A stretch of 64,000 nucleotides of DNA from NCBI RefSeq assembly GCF_900109175.1, contig NZ_FNZE01000001.1, positions 403,981-467,980 on the forward strand. Reading direction: 5' to 3'. Shown one piece after another: positions 26,470 to 35,468 of the stretch. Positions within the stretch are counted from its first letter, which is position 1. Each line of letters opens with the position of its first letter. The notes under the pieces were generated by a model. The model saw only the letters and a list, made by a program, of their open reading frames with translations. It had not been told where the DNA came from and ran no database searches. The DNA is from Pseudomonas linyingensis (GTDB lineage: Bacteria > Pseudomonadota > Gammaproteobacteria > Pseudomonadales > Pseudomonadaceae). Position numbers and translations under genes: made by a program.

Positions 26470-27489
26470 CTAGCGCCACGGATACCAGCGGCGCAGGGCC
26501 TGCTGGCGGTGCTGCTCGCGTTCCTCGCCACTCGGGCACCAGCCCTGGTAGCCGCAGGCGGCGCGGCCGACGAAGTCCAGCCATTCCACCTGGCGGCGCA
26601 GCACGCGCGCCTCGCGGTGGCCGAGCAGCGGGTTGAACAGGCCCTGCAGCGACAGCAGCTGGCGCGGGTTCTTCTTCACCCACAGCCAGGAGCCCATCTC
26701 CAGGGTCAGCGGTAGCATCACCCGCGTCGGGTCGCTGCAGGCGCGCTGGTAGAGGTGGTCCCAGAGGTCGCCATGGGTCAGGTACTGGCAGCTCTGCGGC
26801 TCGAACACGTAGGGATGATGGCGGTGGGTCTGGTCGAGGAGCTCGCTCAGCGCGTGCATTTCCGCCAGATGCGGGATCGGCCGGCGCGTACCGGCGTAGG
26901 GAAACCAGATGCGGTCGTGCAGGCCGAAGCCGGAGTGGCAGTCCACCGCGATGCTGAAGCGGTGGCTGAGCAGCTCCTCCTCGACCACGCGGCACAGCGC
27001 CTGGCTTTCCGCCTGCATCGGCGCGCTGCGTGGGCCGCGGTACCAGGGCAGGCGCGAACTCAGGCGCTGGCCGCCGACCAGGAAGGCGACGCGCTGCTCG
27101 GCGTCCAGCGGCGCGTTGCGCATCAGGTCGACGCCCTGCGGATTGGCACGGGTACCGCGCCACAGCCCGCCGGGGTTGACCACCGGCATGAACACCAGGC
27201 GCATGCGCTCGAGCTGCTGCAGCAGCAGGCTGTCCCAGCGCAGGCGCGTCGTCACGCTGCGCAGGAAGGACAGCACCACGGTCGCGCCGATCCGCTCGAG
27301 GCCGTGCACGCCGCCGAAGTAGCCGACCGCCGGCGCGCTCGGCGCAGGATTGCCGAGGCTGATCGCGTACACCGGCAGACTGCGCGTGCCGACGTCCACC
27401 CGGCACAGCTCGCGCACCTGCAGCAGATTGCCGAGCTTGTCGACCAGCCGCTCGAGTTCGAGGAGTTCGCTGGGCTCACTGGCGGGCAT
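26470..27489 (-). CDS. M14-family zinc carboxypeptidase-like protein
   Basis: The 339-residue protein has the zinc-binding GGVHGLERIG (His-x-x-Glu), the third ligand in VDCHSGFG, and a candidate catalytic Glu in LTLEMGSW. The NPGGLWRGTRANPQGVDLMRN region is typical of the M14/succinylglutamate desuccinylase-type branch. There is no signal peptide, so it acts in the cytoplasm. The ATG at 27489 is preceded by GGAGG. It is translationally close to the alpha/beta hydrolase downstream. The natural substrate is unknown. Confidence 0.85.
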   Translation of the reverse strand: MPASEPSELLELERLVDKLGNLLQVRELCRVDVGTRSLPVYAISLGNPAPSAPAVGYFGGVHGLERIGATVVLSFLRSVTTRLRWDSLLLQQLERMRLVFMPVVNPGGLWRGTRANPQGVDLMRNAPLDAEQRVAFLVGGQRLSSRLPWYRGPRSAPMQAESQALCRVVEEELLSHRFSIAVDCHSGFGLHDRIWFPYAGTRRPIPHLAEMHALSELLDQTHRHHPYVFEPQSCQYLTHGDLWDHLYQRACSDPTRVMLPLTLEMGSWLWVKKNPRQLLSLQGLFNPLLGHREARVLRRQVEWLDFVGRAACGYQGWCPSGEEREQHRQQALRRWYPWR

Positions 27490-27634
27490 GCGACCTCCGA
27501 GATTCGAGACAGGGCACCCTGCCACCAGTCTAGGCGCTGTGCACGCCCACACCGGCGGCGTTGGCGCGGAGCAGGGCGCCGTCAGTCGGACGGGCCGGAC
27601 CGCGTCAGCTGGAGCCAGGTTCAAGCCACGAGCT

Positions 27635-28855
27635 TCAGGCCACGAGACTCAGCAGCCAGCCGGCGCCGCCGCCGAGCAGCACCACCAGCCAGGGCGGCAG
27701 CTTCCAGACCATCAGCGCGATCAGCGCCAGCAGGGCCAGGCCGAAGTGGCCGGGGCCGTGGATCGCGCTGGTCCACACGGGGTTATACAGCGCGGCCAGC
27801 AGCAGGCCGACCACCGCGGCATTGACGCCGGCGAGCGCGGCCTGGGTGTGCGCACTGCGCCGCAGCCGCTCCCAGAACGGCAGTGCGCCGGCCACCAGCA
27901 GGAAGGAGGGCACGAAGATGGCGACCAGGCACAGCAGGCCGCCGCTCCAGCCGCCGGACTCGCCGTGCAGCGAGGCCCCCAGGAACGCCGCGAAGGTGAA
28001 CAGCGGGCCGGGAACCGCCTGTGCGGCGCCGTAGCCGGCGAGGAACACGTCGTTGCTGACCCAGCCGGGCGGCACCACTTCCGTCTGCAGCAGGGGCAGC
28101 ACCACATGGCCACCGCCGAACACCAGCGCGCCGGCGCGATAGAAGGCATCGACCAGTTGCACCGCCGGCCGCGGCCACAGCTCGGCGAGCAGCGGCAGGC
28201 CGAGCAGCAAGGCCAGGAACAGCACCAGGCACAGCGCGCCGGCACGTCGCCCGGTGGCGATCGGCAGCGGTTGGTGGGCTGTCCCCGGTGCGGGTCTGAA
28301 GCACAGCAGGCCGACCAGCGCGGCGCTCAGGATCACCCCGATCTGGCCCAGCGCGGTGGGCCACAGCAGCACCACGCAGGCGGCCAGCGCCATCAGGGTG
28401 AGGCGCGGGGCGTCGCTGCACAGGGTGCGCGCCATGCCCCACACCGCCTGCGCCACCACCGCCACGGCGACCACCTTGAGCCCGTGCAGCAGGCCGCCGG
28501 GCAGCGCATCGCCCCAGCTCGCCAGGCCCAGGGCAAACAGGATCAGGGCGATGGCCGAAGGCAGGGTGAAGCCGGTCCACGCCGCCAGCGCGCCGGCATA
28601 GCCCGCGCGCGACAGGCCGAGGGCCATGCCCACCTGACTGCTGGCCGGCCCGGGCAGAAACTGGCACAGGGCGACCAGATCGGCGTAGCTGCGCTCGCTC
28701 AGCCACTGCCGACGGCTGACGAACTCCTCGCGAAAGTAGCCCAGGTGCGCAACCGGCCCGCCGAAGGAGGTCAGGCCCAGACGCAGGAAGATCAGGAAGA
28801 CCTCCCACGCCCGGGCGGCACCGCTGGCGGCGGCGGGGGATTCTCGGTGGGGCAT
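27635..28855 (-). CDS. chrA: Chromate transporter (ChrA, long-chain type)
   Basis: The 406-residue inner-membrane protein has two homologous CHR domains, each with hydrophobic helices. The first carries GLTSFGGPVAHLGYFREEFV and FLPGPASSQVGMALG, the second VFGGGHVVLPLLQTEVV and AVPGPLFTFAAFLG. This is the long-chain ChrA type that exports chromate. AGGAG precedes the ATG at 28855. No chrB regulator is adjacent, so it may be a general oxyanion transporter; substrate specificity is not visible. Confidence 0.9.
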   Translation of the reverse strand: MPHRESPAAASGAARAWEVFLIFLRLGLTSFGGPVAHLGYFREEFVSRRQWLSERSYADLVALCQFLPGPASSQVGMALGLSRAGYAGALAAWTGFTLPSAIALILFALGLASWGDALPGGLLHGLKVVAVAVVAQAVWGMARTLCSDAPRLTLMALAACVVLLWPTALGQIGVILSAALVGLLCFRPAPGTAHQPLPIATGRRAGALCLVLFLALLLGLPLLAELWPRPAVQLVDAFYRAGALVFGGGHVVLPLLQTEVVPPGWVSNDVFLAGYGAAQAVPGPLFTFAAFLGASLHGESGGWSGGLLCLVAIFVPSFLLVAGALPFWERLRRSAHTQAALAGVNAAVVGLLLAALYNPVWTSAIHGPGHFGLALLALIALMVWKLPPWLVVLLGGGAGWLLSLVA

Positions 28856-28973
28856 GCGGACTCCTGGTGCGGGATGGACGATGGACGGGCGAAATTCTGC
28901 CATGCCCGTGTTGAACAGCGATGAATGTTCCGGCCCGGTCGCACACTCGGCAGTGCCCGGCACGGCGACATTC

Positions 28974-29021
28974 GTGCAGGTGCAGGTGCAGGTGCAGGTG
29001 CAGGTGCAGATGCAGATGCAG
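28974..29021 (+). repeat. Hexanucleotide tandem repeat, eight units
   Basis: Six copies of GTGCAG are followed by two copies of ATGCAG without interruption. The tract lies between the divergent chrA and Mut7-C genes, 41 bp before the Mut7-C ATG. In the Mut7-C frame it encodes a run of Gly-Ala then Asp-Ala if translation began at the in-frame ATG at 28925. Confidence 0.95.
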
Positions 29022-29062
29022 GTACGCCGCGCGCGCCTTCTGCGCCTGCCATACTGTCCGCC

Positions 29063-29815
29063 ATGGTCAGCGCCACTTTTCGCTTCTACGAGGAGCTCAA
29101 CGACTTCCTGCCGGCCGAGCGGCGCGGGCAGGCGTTTACCTGCGCGTGTGCGCAGGCGGCCACGGTCAAGCACATGATCGAGGCGCTCGGCGTGCCGCAC
29201 ACCGAGGTCGAGCTGGTGCTGGTCAACGGCGAGTCGGTGGACTTCGCCCGGCCGATCCACGATGGCGACCGGGTGGCGGTCTACCCGCGCTTCGAGACGC
29301 TGGACATCACCCCGCTGCTCAAAGTCCGCGCCCAGCCGCTGCGCGCGCTGCGCTTCATCGCCGACGCCCATCTCGGTGGCCTGGCCCGCCTGCTGCGCAT
29401 GAGCGGCTTCGACACCCTCTACGACAACGACTTCGAGGACGGCCAGATCGCCTCACTGGCCGCCGCGCAGCAGCGCATCGTGCTGACCCGCGACCGCGAA
29501 CTGCTCAAGCGGCGCATCGTCAGTCACGGCTGCTACGTGCATGCGCTCAAGCCGGCGCTGCAGTTGCGCGAACTGTTCGAGCGCCTCGACCTGGCGCGCA
29601 GCGCGCGGCCGTTCACCCTGTGCGTGCACTGCAACCTGCCGCTGCACGAACTCGACACCGAGCTGGCCCGCGCGCGCGTGCCACCGCGCGCCGCCTGGCT
29701 CTACTCGCGCTTTCTCGGCTGCGACGCCTGTCAGCGCATCTACTGGGAGGGTTCACACTGGCGCAACATGTGCGCGCTGCTCGGCCCGCTGCTGGCGCGA
29801 GCCGGGGACGGCTGA
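29063..29815 (+). CDS. Ubiquitin-like/Mut7-C RNase domain protein
   Basis: The 250-residue protein has an N-terminal ubiquitin/ThiS-like domain (about residues 1-90, ATFRFYEELNDFLP to VAVYPRFETLD) and a C-terminal Mut7-C domain that begins LRFIADAHLGGLARLLRMSG with the catalytic Asp, then YDNDFEDGQI and LTRDRELLKR. Two zinc-binding pairs follow, CVHC and CDAC. Mut7-C is a PIN-like RNase fold. The ATG at 29063 matches the family start but has no clear ribosome site; an in-frame ATG at 28925 would add a repeat-encoded arm. The RNA target is unknown. Confidence 0.85.
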   Translation: MVSATFRFYEELNDFLPAERRGQAFTCACAQAATVKHMIEALGVPHTEVELVLVNGESVDFARPIHDGDRVAVYPRFETLDITPLLKVRAQPLRALRFIADAHLGGLARLLRMSGFDTLYDNDFEDGQIASLAAAQQRIVLTRDRELLKRRIVSHGCYVHALKPALQLRELFERLDLARSARPFTLCVHCNLPLHELDTELARARVPPRAAWLYSRFLGCDACQRIYWEGSHWRNMCALLGPLLARAGDG

Positions 29816-29829
29816 ACGGTGGCAGCCGG

Positions 29830-30285
29830 CTATTCGATCTCGCCGCAGAACAGGTCCCAGCTGCCATCGGCGGGGCTGTTGCGCACCAGCAGGCTGTAGC
29901 CGCCGCTGCGCAGCTGTTCCAGCGGCACCTCCACCCGCTTCGACAGCCGCCAGCCGGCCTGGGCGCGGCCGATGCGATCGGCGAGCACGATCTGGTTCAT
30001 CTCCCAGGCAGGCGTGGGGCCGAGGCGCTCGCAGCGGCCGGGGTAGATGAAGGTGTACAGATGCACCGGCCGGCTGGTGCCGTCCGGTACGCCGCCGATG
30101 ATGAAGGAGATGCCGGTGCGCTCGCCCTCGGCCACCAGGGTGGCTTGGGCGATCTTGCCGGCATTGTGGTTCGTCGCCACGAGGGGCACGGTGAGGATCT
30201 GGCGCTCCTGCGCAGTGCCGGACCACGGGGTGCACCCCTGGACGGCCAGCACCGCGCCGGCCAGCAGCCAGTACCTGATGGACAT
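29830..30285 (-). CDS. Putative lipoprotein
   Basis: The 151-residue protein has a lipoprotein signal with lipobox LAVQGC (Cys at residue 18). The mature part is a beta-rich single domain (LTVPLVATNHNAGKIAQATL to YSLLVRNSPADGSWDLFCGEIE). I do not recognise the family. GGAGGAG lies before the ATG at 30285. It is convergent with the Mut7-C gene, leaving 14 bp between stops. Confidence 0.75.
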   Translation of the reverse strand: MSIRYWLLAGAVLAVQGCTPWSGTAQERQILTVPLVATNHNAGKIAQATLVAEGERTGISFIIGGVPDGTSRPVHLYTFIYPGRCERLGPTPAWEMNQIVLADRIGRAQAGWRLSKRVEVPLEQLRSGGYSLLVRNSPADGSWDLFCGEIE

Positions 30286-30355
30286 CGCTCGTCTCCTCCG
30301 CCGGATGACCGGCGTGGTTACCTGCCCACGCCAGCCTGTGCAGCGTAGTCGATCG

Positions 30356-30799
30356 CTACAGCGCCCGTCGCAGCGGGCGCATCGGCGAACGCGTGAAGCC
30401 GTGGTGGCCATAGAAGCGTTGCGCCGCCGCGTTGTCGTCGTCGGTGAGCAGGGTGATGCGCCGGCAGCCGCTGTCCCGCGCATGGGCGATGGCCTGCTCC
30501 AGCAGCGCCGAACCGATGCCCGCGCCGCGCGCGCCGGTGTCCACCACCATGTCCTCCAGCAGCGCCACCCGCGCACCCAGTGCGGTCGACACCGTGTAGA
30601 GCAGATTGACCATGGCGACGATGCGCGTGTCCGCGACGGTGACGAGGATTTCGCCGACCGCCGGATCGTCGATGATCGCCGCCAGTCCGCGCTGCTGCGC
30701 GCTGCGGTCCGGGGTGAATTCGGCTTCCTGGGCGAACAGCTGGTCGAGCAGTGTGCAGAGTGCCGGGATGTCGGCAGGGGTGGCGAGGCGGATTTGCAT
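30356..30799 (-). CDS. GNAT-family N-acetyltransferase
   Basis: The 147-residue protein has the GNAT fold: the start IRLATPADIPALCTLLDQLF, the acetyl-CoA loop in EDMVVDTGARGAGIGSALLE (R-G-x-G-I-G) and the C-terminal RFYGHHGFTRSPM. The ATG at 30799 (MQIRLATP) fits the family; the frame upstream is not conserved. GGAGG precedes it. The acceptor substrate is unknown. Confidence 0.88.
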   Translation of the reverse strand: MQIRLATPADIPALCTLLDQLFAQEAEFTPDRSAQQRGLAAIIDDPAVGEILVTVADTRIVAMVNLLYTVSTALGARVALLEDMVVDTGARGAGIGSALLEQAIAHARDSGCRRITLLTDDDNAAAQRFYGHHGFTRSPMRPLRRAL

Positions 30800-31015
30800 G
30801 GGACCTCCGGTCGGATGGGATGCCTCACATGATGCAAGTGGCGCGCCAGCGTCGGGGGCGCCTTGCACGGCTGGCCCCCAGCGACTTTACTTTCCTTCCC
30901 AATGCGCTTGAAAAAAGTCCTGCCTGCGCGCAGCGAACTCACTGCCGCGCTGCGCTCGCCGTCAAGCAGCGCGTTCGCTGTGTGGCGAGCGGCTGGCAGC
31001 GACGGGGAGGCGACG

Positions 31016-32332
31016 ATGAACACCAGCAAAGACAGCCTCGGCAACCCGCTCAGCGGTGCGGTGCCGAGCAGCGTGCAGCACTACGAACAGGCGCTGCACC
31101 AGTTCCAGTGCTATTGCGGCGATCCGCTGGCGACCATCGAGGTGGCCTGCGCCGAGCGTCCCGATTTCGTCATGGCCAGGGTGATGCATGCCTGGCTGCA
31201 TCTGCTCGGCAGCGAGCCGAGTGGCTGGCCGGTGGCGCGCGCCGACCTCGAACTGGCGCGGCAATGGACGGTCAACGACCGCGAGCAGGCGCATCTGGCC
31301 GCCATCGAGCAGCTGGTCGAGGGGAACTGGCATGCGACGCGACGGGTGCTGGAGGATCTGACCCTGGCCTATCCGCTCGACGGCCTCGGCCTGCTGGCCG
31401 GCCACGTGCTCGACTTCTACGTCGGCGATGCGCGCATGCTGCGCGATCGTATCGCGCGAGCCTTTCCCGCCTGGTCGCCGGCGATGCCGGGTTTCCATGC
31501 CCTGCTCGGCATGCACGCCTTCGGCCTGGAGGAGACCGGCGCCTATGCTCGCGCGGCTGCCAGTGGCCATGCCGCACTTCTGCTGGAGCCGCGCGACGCC
31601 TGGGCACACCATGCGGTGACCCATATGCTGGAAATGCAGGGCCGCCAGCACGAGGGCATCGCCTGGATGCGCGACCGCCAGGCGCAGTGGGCCGAGGACA
31701 ACTTCTTCGCCATCCACAACTGGTGGCACCTCACGCTGTTCCATCTGGACCTGGGCGAGTTCGACGCGGTGCTCGAACTGTTCGACAGCGCCATCGTCGG
31801 CAGCGAGTCGCCGCTGGCGCTCGACCTGGTGGACGCCTCGGCGCTGCTCTGGCGCCTGTACCTGCGCGGCGTCGATGTCGGCGAGCGCTGGAACGGGGTG
31901 GCTGAGCGCTGGCTGCCGTTCGCCGACAGCGGCCACTACGCCTTCAACGACGCCCACGCGATGATGGCCTTCGCCTGCGCCCAGCGCGGCGAGGCGATCC
32001 AGGCCCTGCTTTCCGCCCAGGCGCGGGCGATGCAGGGCGCTGGTGACAACGCGATGTTCACCCGCGATGTCGGCGCGCCGCTGTGCAAGGCGATCCTCGC
32101 CCTCGTCGAAGGCGACCCGGCGCGCAGCGTGGAGCTGCTGCGCCCGCTGCGCGGCATCGCCCAGCGCTTCGGCGGCAGCCACGCGCAGCGCGACCTGATC
32201 GACCTGACCCTGCTCGAGGCAGCCCTGCGCGACGGCCAGCAGGCGCTGGCCCGCGGCCTCGCCGCCGAGCGTGTCGACGCCAAGCCGGGCAGCCCCGCGG
32301 CCCGCGAACTGCTGCGCCGAGCCGCGGGCTGA
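31016..32332 (+). CDS. TTC38-like tetratricopeptide protein
   Basis: The 438-residue cytoplasmic protein is built of helical repeats without a signal peptide. Characteristic stretches are DFVMARVMHAWLHLLG, DREQAHLAAIEQLVEGNW, AHHAVTHMLEMQGRQHEGI and NWWHLTLFHLDLGEFDAVL, which place it with the TPR-repeat protein 38 family. GGGGAGG precedes the ATG at 31016. Family members have no established role, and the neighbours do not suggest one. Confidence 0.8.
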   Translation: MNTSKDSLGNPLSGAVPSSVQHYEQALHQFQCYCGDPLATIEVACAERPDFVMARVMHAWLHLLGSEPSGWPVARADLELARQWTVNDREQAHLAAIEQLVEGNWHATRRVLEDLTLAYPLDGLGLLAGHVLDFYVGDARMLRDRIARAFPAWSPAMPGFHALLGMHAFGLEETGAYARAAASGHAALLLEPRDAWAHHAVTHMLEMQGRQHEGIAWMRDRQAQWAEDNFFAIHNWWHLTLFHLDLGEFDAVLELFDSAIVGSESPLALDLVDASALLWRLYLRGVDVGERWNGVAERWLPFADSGHYAFNDAHAMMAFACAQRGEAIQALLSAQARAMQGAGDNAMFTRDVGAPLCKAILALVEGDPARSVELLRPLRGIAQRFGGSHAQRDLIDLTLLEAALRDGQQALARGLAAERVDAKPGSPAARELLRRAAG

Positions 32333-32469
32333 GCGCCGAGGCTACGCAACTGCCCCGACGCACTGGACAAGCCGGCGGCGATTTCGCATAACGGGCGGGG
32401 TTCGTGCGGCGCAGTGAGTGCGCCAATCCGGGGCGGTCGTGCCCCTGCTTCTGAATGGAGATCTGCAGC

Positions 32470-33468
32470 ATGCTTCTATCCCGCAACATCGCCCGCCATG
32501 CCCTGCTCGCCGTGGCGCTCGCCGGTTCCGCCGCGACCGCGGCCCTGCCGCTGGCGGCCAGCGCCGCGCCGGTGGCCAAGCAGCAGACCCAGGTGCCGGG
32601 CTTCTACCGCATGGCGCTGGGCGAGTTCGAGGTGACCGCGCTGTACGACGGCTATGTCGACCTTGACACCCAGGTGCTCAAGGGCGCCAGCGCCGAGGAC
32701 ATCCAGAGGCTGCTGGCGCGGATGTTCGTCGAGTCGAGCAAGGGCGTGCAGACCGCGGTCAACGCCTACCTGATCAACACCGGCAGCCAACTGGTGCTGG
32801 TGGATGCCGGCGCGGCGCAGTGCTTCGGGCCGACCCTCGGGGTGATCCAGGCCAACATCAAGGCGGCTGGCTACGCGCCGGAGCAGATCGACACGGTGCT
32901 GCTCACTCACCTGCACCCGGATCACGCCTGCGGCCTGCTGAACGCCGACGGCGGCATGGCCTTCCCCAACGCCAGCGTGCACGTGCCGCAGGCCGAGGCG
33001 GACTACTGGCTGAGCGCCGAGGTGGCGGCCAAGGCGGCGGAGGCCAGCCAGGGCATGTTCAAGATGGCCCAGGCCGCGGTGGCGCCCTATGCTGCGGCGG
33101 ACAAGCTCAAGCGCTATGGCGAGCAGGGCCCGGGCATCGCCGGGGTGACCAGCGTGGCCAGCCACGGCCATACGCCGGGGCACAGCGGCTACCTGTTCGC
33201 TTCGGGCGAGCAGCGCCTGCTGGTGTGGGGCGACATCGTGCACAGCCATGCGGTGCAGTTCGCCCGCCCGGAGGTCTCCATCGAGTTTGACGTCGACAGC
33301 GCCCAGGCCATCGCCACCCGCCAGCGTGTGTTCGCCGACGCGGCGCTCGACAAATTGTGGGTGGCCGGCGCGCACCTGCCGTTCCCCGGCATTGGCCACG
33401 TGCGCGTCGAGGGTGAGGGCTACGCCTGGGTGCCGGTGGAGTACGGCCCGCTGCGCAGCGACCGCTGA
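32470..33468 (+). CDS. Exported MBL-fold metallohydrolase
   Basis: The 332-residue protein has a signal peptide (about residues 1-33, ending AASAAP) and a metallo-beta-lactamase fold with the metal motif LTHLHPDHACGL, the later His in ASHGHTPGHSGY, Asp in WGDIVHS and His in AGAHLPFPG. Its layout resembles lactonase/quorum-quenching-type and related hydrolases of the periplasm. I start at the ATG at 32470 because GGAGAT lies eight bases before it; an in-frame ATG lies at 32455. The substrate is not known. Confidence 0.85.
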   Translation: MLLSRNIARHALLAVALAGSAATAALPLAASAAPVAKQQTQVPGFYRMALGEFEVTALYDGYVDLDTQVLKGASAEDIQRLLARMFVESSKGVQTAVNAYLINTGSQLVLVDAGAAQCFGPTLGVIQANIKAAGYAPEQIDTVLLTHLHPDHACGLLNADGGMAFPNASVHVPQAEADYWLSAEVAAKAAEASQGMFKMAQAAVAPYAAADKLKRYGEQGPGIAGVTSVASHGHTPGHSGYLFASGEQRLLVWGDIVHSHAVQFARPEVSIEFDVDSAQAIATRQRVFADAALDKLWVAGAHLPFPGIGHVRVEGEGYAWVPVEYGPLRSDR

Positions 33469-33712
33469 GTCTGGCGCCTGCGGCGCGGCGGTCGCGGGGC
33501 GCATGCCCCGTGGCTGCCTGGCACGCGCAGGGCGTTGTGGATTGCATAGAACTTTTTGGTATATACATATTCCATCTGTGTCGGCTCGTCGGGTGGCTGT
33601 GCTATTTTTGGCTCCGCGACATCCTGCCGCACGGCCAGCTCGCTCACTCGAGCAGTCATTGCCGCAGAGGCCGGGTCGCCTTCCGATAAAAATAATCGCG
33701 ACGAGGCTCCCT

Positions 33713-34363
33713 ATGACTTTCTCCCGCTTGCCTCTGGCCGGCCTGTGTGCGCTGCTGTTGGCGGCCCAGGTACAGGCTGCCGATGGACAGAAACTCCTCA
33801 CGCAAGGCGGCGCCAATCCCGCAGCCATGGCCTGCGCCGGTTGCCACGGCGCCGATGGGATGGGCATGGCGGCGGCGGGATTTCCGCGCCTGGCCGGTTT
33901 GTCGGCCGGCTACCTGGCCAAGCAGATCGGCGACTTCCGCTCGGGGACGCGGGCCAATCCGATCATGCAGCCGATAGCCGCGGCCCTGAGCGACGACGAG
34001 ATCAACGCCGTGAGCCGGACCCTGGCCGCTCTGCCGGCCCCCGCGTATCCGCGCACCGGTCGGGCCGAGAAGGCCGAGGGCAGCGGGGCGAGGCTCGCCC
34101 TGCGTGGCGCCTGGGAGCGCAACATCCCCGAATGCGTGTCCTGTCATGGCCCGGGTGGCCTAGGCGTCGGCGACACCTTCCCGCCACTGGCCGGCCAGTC
34201 CGCCCAGTACCTGAGCGCCCAGCTCAATGCCTGGCGCCAGGGAACCCGCAAGAACGATCCCGCCGATCTGATGGGACATGTCGCCCGCGCGCTGAGCGAT
34301 GCCGAGGTCACGGCCGTGTCGGACTACTTCGCCAGCCTGAACCCCCAGGGAGCCGCGCAATGA
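33713..34363 (+). CDS. tsdB: Dihaem cytochrome c TsdB
   Basis: The 216-residue periplasmic protein has a signal peptide ending VQAAD and two cytochrome c domains with haem sites CAGCH (41-45) and CVSCH (141-145), each followed by a candidate methionine ligand (PIMQPIA; DLMGHVA). Its stop overlaps the ATG of the thiosulfate dehydrogenase gene (ATGA), so it is the expected electron acceptor TsdB. Upstream, 33540-33710 is AT-rich and probably contains the promoter. Confidence 0.88.
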   Translation: MTFSRLPLAGLCALLLAAQVQAADGQKLLTQGGANPAAMACAGCHGADGMGMAAAGFPRLAGLSAGYLAKQIGDFRSGTRANPIMQPIAAALSDDEINAVSRTLAALPAPAYPRTGRAEKAEGSGARLALRGAWERNIPECVSCHGPGGLGVGDTFPPLAGQSAQYLSAQLNAWRQGTRKNDPADLMGHVARALSDAEVTAVSDYFASLNPQGAAQ

Positions 34364-35280
34364 AAATCTTGATGCCAGCACTCCTCGCCCTGGCCATCGT
34401 GGCACCGGTCCAGGCCGCCAAGATCGCGATGGAGGATCAGTCGCAGATGCAACCGGTTCCGGCAGCGGCTGCCGCAGCGAGCGTGTTCCAGCCGCCGCAG
34501 GAGCAGGACCTGCCGGCCGACGCCTTTGGCCAGCTGGTGCAGGATGGTCGGGCGATCTTCGTCGATACCCGCAACCAGGCGGCGGAATACGTCGGCAACG
34601 GCATGAACTGCACCAACTGCCACCTCGATCAGGGTCGCAAGGCCGATTCCGCGCCGCTGTGGGGTGCCTATCCCATGTATCCGGCCTATCGGAAGAAGAA
34701 CAATCGGGTCAACAGCTACGCCGAGCGCATCCAAGGCTGCTTCCAGTTCAGCATGAACGGCAAGGCGCCGGCCGTGGACAGCCATGTGATCAATGCGCTG
34801 ACCGCCTACTCCTACTGGCTGGCCACCGGCGCACCCACCGGCAAGGCGCTGCCGGGGCGCCTGTATCCGGTGGTGGCCGAGCCCAAGGGCGGCTACGACC
34901 TGGCCAGGGGCGAGCAGATCTACGCGGCGCAGTGCGCGGTCTGTCACGGCGACAACGGCCAGGGCCAGAAATCGGGGAACGACTACGTGCTGCCGCCACT
35001 GTGGGGCAAGGACTCCTACAACTGGGGCGCCGGCATGCACCGGATCAACACCGCCGCCGGCTTCATCAAGCACAACATGCCGCTGGGCAAGGGCGGCAGC
35101 CTCAGCGACGAGGAGGCCTGGCATGTGGCGGCGTTCATGAACAGCCACGAGCGCCCGCAGGACCCGCGGCTGATCGACGGCTCGGTCGAAAAGACCCGCG
35201 ACAAGTACCACGCCAACGACGGCGTGAACCTCTACGGCCAGATGGTCAACGGCGTGATGCTCGGCCAGGGGATCAAGTGA
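34360..35280 (+). CDS. tsdA: Thiosulfate dehydrogenase (tetrathionate-forming) TsdA
   Basis: The 306-residue periplasmic dihaem enzyme oxidises two thiosulfates to tetrathionate. Haem 1 binds at CTNCH (84-88) and haem 2 at CAVCH (192-196). The diagnostic RIQGCFQFSMNGK holds Cys127, equivalent to the cysteine ligand of haem 1 in Allochromatium TsdA. A SoxA-like N-terminal part and a cytochrome c C-terminal part are both complete. A signal peptide ends VQAAK. It is translationally coupled to tsdB and followed by a terminator. Other multihaem cytochromes lack the CFxxSxNG motif, so the call is firm. Confidence 0.9.
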   Translation: MKILMPALLALAIVAPVQAAKIAMEDQSQMQPVPAAAAAASVFQPPQEQDLPADAFGQLVQDGRAIFVDTRNQAAEYVGNGMNCTNCHLDQGRKADSAPLWGAYPMYPAYRKKNNRVNSYAERIQGCFQFSMNGKAPAVDSHVINALTAYSYWLATGAPTGKALPGRLYPVVAEPKGGYDLARGEQIYAAQCAVCHGDNGQGQKSGNDYVLPPLWGKDSYNWGAGMHRINTAAGFIKHNMPLGKGGSLSDEEAWHVAAFMNSHERPQDPRLIDGSVEKTRDKYHANDGVNLYGQMVNGVMLGQGIK

Positions 35281-35307
35281 TCCGCGCCTGAGTTCGCGAG
35301 GGTGCGC

Positions 35308-35336
35308 AATCCGCCGGCCGTCCCCGGCGGATTTCC
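35308..35336 (+). terminator. Terminator of tsdBA
   Basis: A 10-bp inverted repeat (AATCCGCCGG at 35308-35317 with 35324-35333) followed by TTT, 27 bp after the tsdA stop. Confidence 0.75.
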
Positions 35337-35468
35337 CTGCGATTGAAGATGGATTGCCGGCCCAGTCGCGCGAGGGCCTAGAATGGCGGGCTTTCGCTGC
35401 CGGCCGAAGATCGTCGAGGCCACAGCCCGATCCCGGTCGACCCGCTCGACCCCTTCACGAGATGCGCC

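Noticed and set aside
28974..29021. CRISPR array
   Set aside because: It is a plain hexamer tandem repeat with no spacers.
33713..35280. The two cytochromes c as the missing electron-transfer subunit of the GMC dehydrogenase
   Set aside because: Their motifs identify TsdB and TsdA, they have their own terminator, and they lack the AcoR operator.
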